Of a stretch of DNA of 8,908 nucleotides, positions 1-6,998 are shown piece after piece (within the stretch, counting starts at the first letter, position 1; each line of letters starts with the position of its first letter). The position numbers and the translations under genes are program-made. Origin of the DNA: Actinomycetota bacterium (GTDB taxonomy: Bacteria; Actinomycetota; Acidimicrobiia; Acidimicrobiales; JAHWLA01); assembly GCA_019347595.1 (NCBI GenBank), contig JAHWLA010000107.1, forward strand, positions 1 through 8,908, in the 5' to 3' direction. The notes beneath the pieces are model-generated. The model had not been told where the DNA came from. It saw only the letters and a list, made by a program, of their open reading frames with translations, and searched no databases.

Positions 1-308
1 GTGGAGTAGCGGGTGTGGCCGATGGCGAGGTGCCCGGGGAGGGCGGCCAGCTTGTAGTCGTTGAAGACGTTGCTGACCAGGCCCATGTCCTTGTCGATGG
101 TGATGGTGTCGCCGTCGCTGACCGCCATGCCCGCCGACTCCTGGCCGCGGTGCTGCAGGGCGTAGAGGCCGTCGAACGTGAGGTGGGCGACGGGAAGGCC
201 GGGGGCGTAGAGGCCGAAGACCCCGCATGCCTCCTTGGGGTGGTCGTCGTCTGCGTTGTCCTCGGCGGCGCGCGAGGGGAAGTCGAGTGCGCCCGTCACA
301 CAGCCCAT
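1..308 (-). CDS. purF: Amidophosphoribosyltransferase (PurF), N-terminal part, cut by window edge
   Basis: This is the first 102 codons of glutamine PRPP amidotransferase, which makes 5-phosphoribosylamine from PRPP and glutamine, the first committed step of purine synthesis. The visible part is the start of the Ntn-hydrolase glutaminase domain: KEACGVFG (residues 25-32), DGLYALQHRGQESAGMAV (46-63) and GHTRYS at the cut edge. In this family the Cys of CGVFG becomes the N-terminal nucleophile after propeptide removal; here it is Cys28, so the predicted propeptide is 27 residues and rich in Asp/Glu. The start chosen is the ATG at 308, preceded by a weak AGGG nine bases upstream; a GTG at codon 4 is the only close in-frame alternative. 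The gene runs off the left edge. It is divergent from the PHP gene with only 19 bases between the starts, so its promoter must lie inside that gene's 5' end; I see no clear -10 box there. Identification is firm. Confidence 0.95.
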   Translation of the reverse strand, partial: MGCVTGALDFPSRAAEDNADDDHPKEACGVFGLYAPGLPVAHLTFDGLYALQHRGQESAGMAVSDGDTITIDKDMGLVSNVFNDYKLAALPGHLAIGHTRYS

Positions 309-315
309 GGTGACA

Positions 316-321
316 TACCCT
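316..321 (+). promoter_or_regulatory. Candidate -10 box (TACCCT) for a leaderless PHP-gene transcript
   Basis: TACCCT fits the actinobacterial -10 pattern TANNNT and lies exactly six bases before the GTG at 328, so transcription would begin at or next to the start codon. No Shine-Dalgarno sequence precedes this GTG, which agrees with a leaderless mRNA. No convincing -35 hexamer is visible. The same spacing occurs before purL and the coiled-coil gene. The box overlaps the weak ribosome-binding site of the divergent purF. Confidence 0.45.
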
Positions 322-327
322 GCGCGC

Positions 328-1158
328 GTGATCGATCTTCACACCCACTCGACGGTTTCGGACGGAAGCGATCCGCCCGAGCGCATCCCCGAGCTGGCCG
401 CCGCGGCCGGGTGCACGGCGGTGGCGTTGACCGATCACGACCGGCTCGACGGCATCGAGGCGGCCCGGGCTGCGGCGGCGTCGGCGGGGGTCGAGCTTGT
501 GCCCGGATGCGAACTGTCGTGCACATGGGACGGCCCAGGTGCCATGCATGTGCTGGTGTACTTCGTGGAGCCGGGGCCGGGGCCGCTGCAGGACGAGCTG
601 GTGCGTTTGCAGGAGGCGCGGGACCGGCGCAACGAGGTGATGTGCGCCCGGCTGGGACTGCCGTACGCCGACTTGCTGGCGGAGGCGAGCGGCATGGGCG
701 CGGGGCGGCCCCACGCGGCGGCGCTGCTGGTTCGGCGGGGCGTGGTGGGGTCGATCCAGGAGGCGTTCGACGTGTGGCTGGCCAAGGGCCGGCCGGGCTA
801 CGTGGAGAAGGAGCGGCTGGCGCCTGCCGACGCCGTGCGGCTGGCGACGGCGTCTGGCGGGGTGGCCGTGCTCGCCCACCCATTGAGCCTGGCGCTGGAG
901 CCGGCCGCGCTGGCGTCGGTGGTGCGGGGGCTGGCGGGGCTGGGCTTCGGGGGGATGGAGTGCGCGTACGGGCGGTACTCGCCCGAGGAACGAGCCGGGC
1001 TGCTGGCGCTGGCTGACGAGCTGGGCTTGGTGGCGACGGGCGGGTCGGACCACCACGGGACGTACAAGCCGGACCTGCGGGTCGGCGTCGGCACCGGCGA
1101 CCTCGACGTGCCCGACGCGGCCCTTGACGCCCTGCGAGAGCGGGCACCGGCTGGCTGA
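328..1158 (+). CDS. PHP-domain phosphoesterase (RNase AM / TrpH-like family)
   Basis: A 276-residue metal-dependent phosphoesterase of the PHP superfamily, COG0613 type. Characterised relatives (E. coli YciV/RNase AM) remove 3'-phosphates from nucleoside 3',5'-bisphosphates and trim short 5' RNA ends; that activity is inferred for this protein, not shown. Metal-ligand motifs are all present: DLHTHS (residues 3-8), D12, TDHD (35-38), E62 in GCELS, H74, H129 in RPHAA, H184 in LAHP and SDHHG (240-244). Between residues 85 and 170 lies the helical insertion typical of this subgroup. The start chosen is GTG 328, because the family begins directly with MIDLHTHS and a -10-like box lies six bases upstream. 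The longer reading from ATG 235 would overlap purF and add 31 unsupported residues. No signal peptide or membrane segment is visible, so it is probably cytoplasmic. It faces away from purF and towards the coiled-coil gene. Confidence 0.9.
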   Translation: MIDLHTHSTVSDGSDPPERIPELAAAAGCTAVALTDHDRLDGIEAARAAAASAGVELVPGCELSCTWDGPGAMHVLVYFVEPGPGPLQDELVRLQEARDRRNEVMCARLGLPYADLLAEASGMGAGRPHAAALLVRRGVVGSIQEAFDVWLAKGRPGYVEKERLAPADAVRLATASGGVAVLAHPLSLALEPAALASVVRGLAGLGFGGMECAYGRYSPEERAGLLALADELGLVATGGSDHHGTYKPDLRVGVGTGDLDVPDAALDALRERAPAG

Positions 1159-1173
1159 CCCAGCGGCGTGGGT

Positions 1174-1224
1174 GCTTCTGGGTGCCAAAGATCCCGCTGA
1201 GCGACAATTTCGGCACCCAGAAGC
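1174..1224. repeat. 51-nt palindromic element 1 (13-bp perfect arms)
   Basis: GCTTCTGGGTGCC (1174-1186) is the exact inverse complement of 1212-1224, with 25 nt between. AAA (1187-1189) can also pair with TTT (1208-1210) past a one-base bulge, and CCGC/GCG pairing is possible at the centre. It begins 15 bases after the PHP stop codon, in the gap between two convergent genes, so it may act as a bidirectional terminator. No T-run follows the stem, however, and a dispersed REP-like palindromic repeat is just as plausible. It has the same length and layout as the element at 1246-1296. Confidence 0.85.
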
Positions 1225-1245
1225 GGGAGGCGGCGGTGCGCGGCC

Positions 1246-1296
1246 CGTTCTGGGGGCAGAAATGCCCGCTGTGCGGGCGGTTTTGCCTCCGGAACG
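1246..1296. repeat. 51-nt palindromic element 2 (same family as element 1)
   Basis: CGTTCTGGGGGCA (1246-1258) pairs along its whole length with 1284-1296 if two G-T wobbles are allowed. A-rich bases at 1260-1262 face T-rich bases at 1281-1283, and the centre is a perfect GCCCGC-TGT-GCGGGC hairpin (1264-1278). An ungapped alignment with element 1 gives 30 identical bases of 51, and several differences are paired changes that keep the stem. It starts 21 bases after element 1 and ends 78 bases before the stop of the coiled-coil gene, so it lies downstream of both convergent genes. The remaining stretch to 1374 holds nothing I recognise. Confidence 0.85.
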
Positions 1297-1374
1297 AGAT
1301 CGGCGGCTTCGGCTCGTGCTGGTACGCGACCTGAGCGCAAGCGGCGGCGTTCTGCGTACGGAATCGGATGGGGG

Positions 1375-2418
1375 TTAGTCGGCGGAGCGGCGGCGGCGCT
1401 TGGGCGCGGTGACCGGCGGGGCGGCGGCGGGATCGGCCGCGACAGTCGCCTCGGCCGCCGCCTCGGCCGGGGCGTCGGCGGCCCGCACCGGGAACCGGCG
1501 GCGCAGCGCCCGCACCTCGAACACCAGCTCGGCCAGCGTCTCCTGCAAGCGGTGGTCGGGCTCGGCGAGGGCCGGCGCCCCCTCGACGGACTCGGGCTCG
1601 TTCTCGAGCTCCGCCCGCAACGCCTGGAGCTCCGCGGTGAGCGCCAGCACCTCGTCGGGCACCGGCGGCTTGGCGTCCACTCGCGTGCGCAGGGCGGCCA
1701 GCTCCTCCCGCATGGCCGCCAACTGCTCCCCCAGCGCGGCGGCGAAGGACACCTCGTCCTCCACGTCCTCGACGTCCGCCTCGGCCAGCAGCGTGCGCAG
1801 CTCGCGCACGTCGGCGGCCACCTGCCCCAGCGCCGCCTCGCCGTCGGGCAGCCGGGCCATCTCGCGCCGCAGCCCCCGCACCTCCTCGGCCAATTCGTGC
1901 AGGTCACCCGTCGGCAGTTCCTTGCGCACCTCGGCCACCTCGGCCAGCACGGCGGCCAGAGCGTCGTCGGAGCTGGGCTCGTCGACCAGCGCTTCGCGAA
2001 TGCCTGCGATCTGCTTGGTGAGCTCGGTCCGCAGCGCCTTCAGCGGCTTGTCGTCCGCCACCCGCCGCATGTCGGCCCCCACCGCCTCCACCGCCTCGAC
2101 GGTGCGGCGCTCGGCCTTCCCCATCGCTTCGGCCAACCCCTCGACCAGCGTGGTGAGCCGGGTGACCGCCTCGTCCCGCTCGGCGATCGCCTGGCGCAGC
2201 TCGCCCAGCACCCGCTCCGTGGTGCGGCGCTGCGTGGCCAGGTTCTGCTCGGTCTCGATGCTCCAATGGGCGACGAGATCGGCGTAATCGGTCATCCGAT
2301 CGCCGAACGACTCACGGAACGCCGTCGTCGAACTGGTCAGCGTGTCGAGCTTGAAGGCGAGGTCGGCGACGGCGGCCGTGAGATGGTCGATGCGCTCAAC
2401 CAGCCCCGGCTGCTCCAT
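1375..2418 (-). CDS. Coiled-coil protein of unknown function, with basic C-terminal tail
   Basis: I do not recognise this 347-residue protein. It is almost wholly helical-looking, rich in Ala, Glu, Leu and Arg, with heptad-like spacing from residue 6 to 310. A loose unit of the form (E/D)VRxLRxEL recurs: EVRKEL (163-168), EVRGLRREMARL (179-190), DVRELRTLLAE (203-213), REELAALRTRV (237-247), ELQALRAELENEP (263-275) and EVRALRRRF (301-309). The units are separated by short acidic or Pro-containing breaks. After residue 312 comes an Ala/Pro-rich linker and the basic end KRRRRSAD (340-347). There is no signal peptide, membrane segment or catalytic motif. The ATG at 2418 lies nine bases after the purL stop, so purL read-through could express it. 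It has no Shine-Dalgarno, but a TANNNT box sits six bases upstream. A scaffold, nucleic-acid-binding or cell-architecture role is possible but only a guess. Confidence 0.75.
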   Translation of the reverse strand: MEQPGLVERIDHLTAAVADLAFKLDTLTSSTTAFRESFGDRMTDYADLVAHWSIETEQNLATQRRTTERVLGELRQAIAERDEAVTRLTTLVEGLAEAMGKAERRTVEAVEAVGADMRRVADDKPLKALRTELTKQIAGIREALVDEPSSDDALAAVLAEVAEVRKELPTGDLHELAEEVRGLRREMARLPDGEAALGQVAADVRELRTLLAEADVEDVEDEVSFAAALGEQLAAMREELAALRTRVDAKPPVPDEVLALTAELQALRAELENEPESVEGAPALAEPDHRLQETLAELVFEVRALRRRFPVRAADAPAEAAAEATVAADPAAAPPVTAPKRRRRSAD

Positions 2419-2427
2419 GCGGGAAGG

Positions 2428-4635
<2,208 letters not shown>

Positions 4636-4641
4636 GTCCCC

Positions 4642-4647
4642 ACGGTA
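4642..4647 (-). promoter_or_regulatory. Candidate -10 box (TACCGT) for a leaderless purL transcript
   Basis: On the minus strand TACCGT is followed by GGGGAC and then GTG 4635, giving the TANNNT-N6-GTG layout of leaderless actinobacterial genes. It also overlaps one arm of a small inverted repeat, AACCGG (4647-4652) against CCGGTT (4666-4671), which could be an operator but is short enough to be chance. No clear -35 element is visible. If purL instead starts at GTG 4683, this box would be inside the gene and meaningless. Confidence 0.4.
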
Positions 4648-4740
4648 ACCGGCGGCGCCGACAACCCGGTTCCACGTGGTCACGCCCGCCTGCTCACCGG
4701 ATACCGCGGGTGACAAAGTTTGGGCAAATGAACGAGGCCG

Positions 4741-4746
4741 TAAGCT
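4741..4746 (+). promoter_or_regulatory. Possible -10 box (TAAGCT) for the small basic-protein gene
   Basis: TAAGCT fits TANNNT and lies in the AT-richer stretch between purL and the plus-strand gene. It would give a 5' leader of roughly 28 bases that includes the strong ribosome-binding site at 4762-4768. TTGGGC at 4720-4725 is a poor -35 match at 15-base spacing. This is the best candidate I can see, but weak. Confidence 0.25.
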
Positions 4747-4761
4747 TGAAGAAGGGCGGCG

Positions 4762-4768
4762 AGGAGGT
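4762..4768 (+). promoter_or_regulatory. Strong ribosome-binding site AGGAGGT
   Basis: A full-length Shine-Dalgarno match, the strongest in the window. It stands 12 bases before ATG 4781 and 6 bases before an in-frame TTG at 4775. The spacing favours TTG, giving two extra residues (Met-Cys) before MPPKK; codon type favours ATG. Either way it excludes the longer reading from 4676. Confidence 0.7.
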
Positions 4769-4780
4769 AATACTTTGTGC

Positions 4781-5200
4781 ATGCCCCCCAAGAAGCGAGC
4801 CAAGCCTGGCATGTCCCCGGAGCACAAGGAGGCCCTCGCGCTCGGGCGCGAGCAGGGCCGAGCCGTGCGCCGCTATCTCGAAGCACTCGAAGCGCACAAG
4901 CCCAAGCGCGGGCGTAAGCGCACCCCCGATTCCATTCAAAAGCGGTTGGCCGACATCGAGGCGCGCCTTCCCAGTGCCGACCCGCTTTCCCGCCTGCAAC
5001 TCGTGCAGGAACGTATGAACCTGCAGTCGGAGTTGGCGGCCAAGTCTGCCACCGTCGACCTAGGCGCTTTGGAGCAGGCCTTCGTGAAGGCCGCCCGGGA
5101 ATACGGTCAGCGCAAGGGCATCACGTACGCGGCATGGCGTGAGGCCGGCGTGGACGCCGCCGTGCTGCGGGCTGCGGGAATCCGCCGCGGAGGCGAGTAA
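4781..5200 (+). CDS. Small basic protein of unknown function, possible nucleic-acid binder
   Basis: This 139-residue protein sits inside the purine cluster on the opposite strand. I recall similar short proteins from actinobacterial genomes but know no assigned function. Visible layout: a Lys/Pro-rich start (MPPKKRAKPG); a helical stretch (residues 12-38); a basic hinge KPKRGRKRTP (40-49) that resembles an AT-hook core (RGR flanked by basic residues) without the usual Pro after it; a likely coiled coil (50-90); and a C-terminal segment (96-136) ending YAAWREAGVDAAVLRAAGI. This last part looks like a small helix-turn-helix or Lsr2/peripheral-subunit-type fold, though that is only inference. 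There is no signal peptide or membrane segment. Its stop lies three bases from the end of the convergent purQ, and it is divergent from purL, so it has its own promoter and separates purQ from purL. TTG 4775 is an alternative start with better spacing from the ribosome-binding site. Confidence 0.8.
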   Translation: MPPKKRAKPGMSPEHKEALALGREQGRAVRRYLEALEAHKPKRGRKRTPDSIQKRLADIEARLPSADPLSRLQLVQERMNLQSELAAKSATVDLGALEQAFVKAAREYGQRKGITYAAWREAGVDAAVLRAAGIRRGGE

Positions 5201-5203
5201 GCC

Positions 5204-5872
5204 TCAGCCGCGTGCAGCGGCCAACAGCGAGCGCAGCATCGTCAGCCCGTCGGTCGAGCCCAGCAGGGGGTCACTGGCTCGTTCGGGATGCGGCATGAGG
5301 CCGACGACGTTGCGCTCGCTGTTGCATATCCCCGCGATGTCGTCGACCGAGCCATTGGGGTTCTCGACGTAGCGGAAGACGATACGCTCCTCGGCGCGAA
5401 GCTCGGCGAGTGTGCGTTCGTCGCACGTGTAGTTGCCCTCGAAATGGTTGATGGGTATCCGTAGCACGGCACCCGCTTCTGCCTCGCAGGACAGCGCGGA
5501 CTTCGTGGTTTCGACTCGGATGTCGACGGTGGAGCAGAGGAACTTCAAGCCACGGTTCTTCTGCAGCGCCCCGGGCAGGAGACCGGCCTCCGTCAGAACC
5601 TGGAAACCGTTGCAAATCCCGATCACCGGCCCGCCGGCGCGTGCGAATTCCGTCACAGTCGACATAATCGGCGAGAAGCGGGCGATGGCGCCGGGGCGCA
5701 GGTAGTCGCCGTGGGCGAACCCCCCGGGCAGGACGACGGCGTCGAAGCCGTCGAGCGATGTCGACCCGTGCCACACCACCTCCGCCTTGCCGCCCAGCTG
5801 CTCGAGCGCCTCGACGGCGTCGTGCTCGCAGTTGGAACCGGGGAAGAGGACGACGCCGACGCGTGCCGTCAC
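5204..5872 (-). CDS. purQ: Phosphoribosylformylglycinamidine synthase, glutaminase subunit (PurQ)
   Basis: PurQ hydrolyses glutamine and passes ammonia to PurL in the FGAM synthase complex. The 222 residues form one class I glutamine amidotransferase domain of normal length: VGVVLFPGSNCEHD (5-18), LPGGFAHGDYLRPGAIA (48-64, oxyanion-hole region), the nucleophile Cys87 in GICNGFQ, NHFEGNY (142-148), and the catalytic pair His195 and Glu197 in GLMPHPER. The start is a GTG whose last two bases overlap the purS TGA stop (GTGA), with GGAG five bases upstream, so translation is probably coupled to purS. It ends three bases from the end of the convergent small-protein gene, leaving no space for a separate terminator. 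Sampled 60-base stretches are about 58-68% G+C, somewhat below the flanking pur genes. Confidence 0.97.
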   Translation of the reverse strand: MTARVGVVLFPGSNCEHDAVEALEQLGGKAEVVWHGSTSLDGFDAVVLPGGFAHGDYLRPGAIARFSPIMSTVTEFARAGGPVIGICNGFQVLTEAGLLPGALQKNRGLKFLCSTVDIRVETTKSALSCEAEAGAVLRIPINHFEGNYTCDERTLAELRAEERIVFRYVENPNGSVDDIAGICNSERNVVGLMPHPERASDPLLGSTDGLTMLRSLLAAARG

Positions 5873-6126
5873 GACCGCTCCGTGAGCTCGATGCGGGCGT
5901 CCTCGATGACCGGGTTAGTGAGGAACCGTTTGCACAACTCCTCCACCGCGCCGCGGGCTGCGGGCTCGTCCGTCGCCTCGATGGCGAAGCGCATGGCCTT
6001 TCCCACGCGCACGCCGCTCACCCCTTCGAAGCCGAGGGCGGGGAGCGCCCGCTCGATGGTCGCTCCCTGCGGATCGGCGATGCCCGGGCGCAGGCTCACC
6101 TCGACGAGAACGTCGTAGGTTCTCAA
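5869..6126 (-). CDS. purS: Phosphoribosylformylglycinamidine synthase, small subunit (PurS)
   Basis: PurS is the small dimeric subunit that joins PurQ to PurL and helps ammonia transfer. The 85-residue protein has the usual length and pattern: YDVLVEVSLRPGIADPQG (4-21), GATIERALPALGF (21-33), VSGVRVGKAMRF (36-47, the conserved VRVGK segment) and a C-terminal CKRFLTNPVIEDARIEL (65-81). The start is TTG at 6126, which shares bases with the TGA stop of purC (TTGA). It is supported by GGAG seven bases upstream (6134-6137) and by alignment with the family; no ATG or GTG fits. An ATG-only gene finder would miss it or fuse it to a shadow frame through purC. It lies between purC and purQ, overlapping both by four bases. 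Confidence 0.93.
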   Translation of the reverse strand: MRTYDVLVEVSLRPGIADPQGATIERALPALGFEGVSGVRVGKAMRFAIEATDEPAARGAVEELCKRFLTNPVIEDARIELTERS

Positions 6127-6998
6127 TTCCGCACTCCGTACCAGTCGGCGAAGCGCTTGCCCGTGATGCGCTCGTAGGCCGCCACGTACCGTTCCCGGGA
6201 GGTACCGATCACCTCGGCGGTCAGCGTCGGCGGCGGCGGCGTCTTGTCCCAGCCCGTCGCCTCCAGCCAGTCGCGCACCGGCTGCTTGTCGAAACTGGGC
6301 GGCGTCGACCCCGGCGCCCAGTCCTCGGCGGGCCAGAAGCGCGACGAGTCCGGCGTCAGCACCTCGTCGCAGACAGCCAACTCGCCGTCGATGAAACCGA
6401 GCTCGAACTTGGTATCGGCGATGATGATCCCCCGCTCGGCGGCATAGTCGGCGCCCCGCTGGTAGGCGTCCAGCGAGATGGCGCGGGCGGCCTTGGCCAC
6501 ATCGGCGCCGACGATGTCGCAGGCCACCTCGAAGCTGATGTTCTCGTCGTGGCCGGTGGCCGCCTTGGTGGACGGCGTGAAGACCGGCTCGGGCAGCTTG
6601 TCGCTCTCCCGCAGGCCGCCGGGCAGCGGGGTGCCGTGCATGGTCCCCGACGCCTTGTACTCCTTCCACGCCGAGCCCGTCAGGTAGCCGCGCACGATGC
6701 ACTCGATGCTCAGCATGTCGGCCTTGCGCACGAGCATGGCTCGGCCCGCCACATCGGGGAGGCCGGCGGCCTCGGCCGGGAAGTCGGCGGGGTCGACGGA
6801 GACGAGGTGGTTGGGCGCCACATCGCCCAGGCGGTCGAGCCAGAAGGCCGTCATGGCGGTGAGTACCCGGCCCTTGTCGGGCACCGGCTCCGCCATCACG
6901 ACGTCGAATGCCGAGATGCGGTCGCTGGCGACGAACAGCAGGTTGTCGTTCCCGACGTCGTAGACGTCTCGGACCTTGCCGGAGTAGATGTGCTTCAC
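6123..6998 (-). CDS. purC: Phosphoribosylaminoimidazole-succinocarboxamide synthase (PurC)
   Basis: SAICAR synthetase joins CAIR and aspartate using ATP. At 291 residues it is the longer form, near the size of the yeast enzyme rather than the roughly 240-residue E. coli one. Motifs: YSGKVRDVYDV (5-15, nucleotide-binding loop), ASDRISAFDVV (24-34), LVRKADMLSIECIVRGYLTG (89-108, family signature 1), LPEPVFTPSTKA (135-146) with GHDENIS (149-155, signature 2), and IIADTKFELG (192-201) followed by Asp211 in CDEVLTPDSSRFW. The start is GTG 6998, overlapping the purB TGA stop (GTGA). A good ribosome-binding site, AAGGA (7004-7008), lies five bases upstream and fixes the start. No missing catalytic residues were noticed. 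A run of four prolines (254-257) comes from a CGG-repeat-like stretch near 6230 and appears harmless. Confidence 0.97.
   Translation of the reverse strand: MKHIYSGKVRDVYDVGNDNLLFVASDRISAFDVVMAEPVPDKGRVLTAMTAFWLDRLGDVAPNHLVSVDPADFPAEAAGLPDVAGRAMLVRKADMLSIECIVRGYLTGSAWKEYKASGTMHGTPLPGGLRESDKLPEPVFTPSTKAATGHDENISFEVACDIVGADVAKAARAISLDAYQRGADYAAERGIIIADTKFELGFIDGELAVCDEVLTPDSSRFWPAEDWAPGSTPPSFDKQPVRDWLEATGWDKTPPPPTLTAEVIGTSRERYVAAYERITGKRFADWYGVRN

Noticed and set aside
235..327. Upstream extension of the PHP protein from ATG 235
   Set aside because: It would overlap the first 25 codons of purF, and the family begins at MIDLHTHS. The GTG at 328 with its -10-like box explains the start better.
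1174..1296. Classical rho-independent terminators
   Set aside because: The stems are strong but neither is followed by a T-run on either strand. Termination remains possible but is not what the sequence directly shows, so they are listed as repeats.
4676..4780. Upstream extension of the small basic protein from ATG 4676
   Set aside because: The AGGAGGT ribosome-binding site at 4762-4768 would lie inside the coding sequence, and the added residues look unlike the rest of the protein.
5204..5872. Lower G+C of purQ as a sign of recent horizontal transfer
   Set aside because: The difference seen by hand in a few 60-base stretches is modest, the gene is an integral part of the coupled operon, and its product is an ordinary PurQ.
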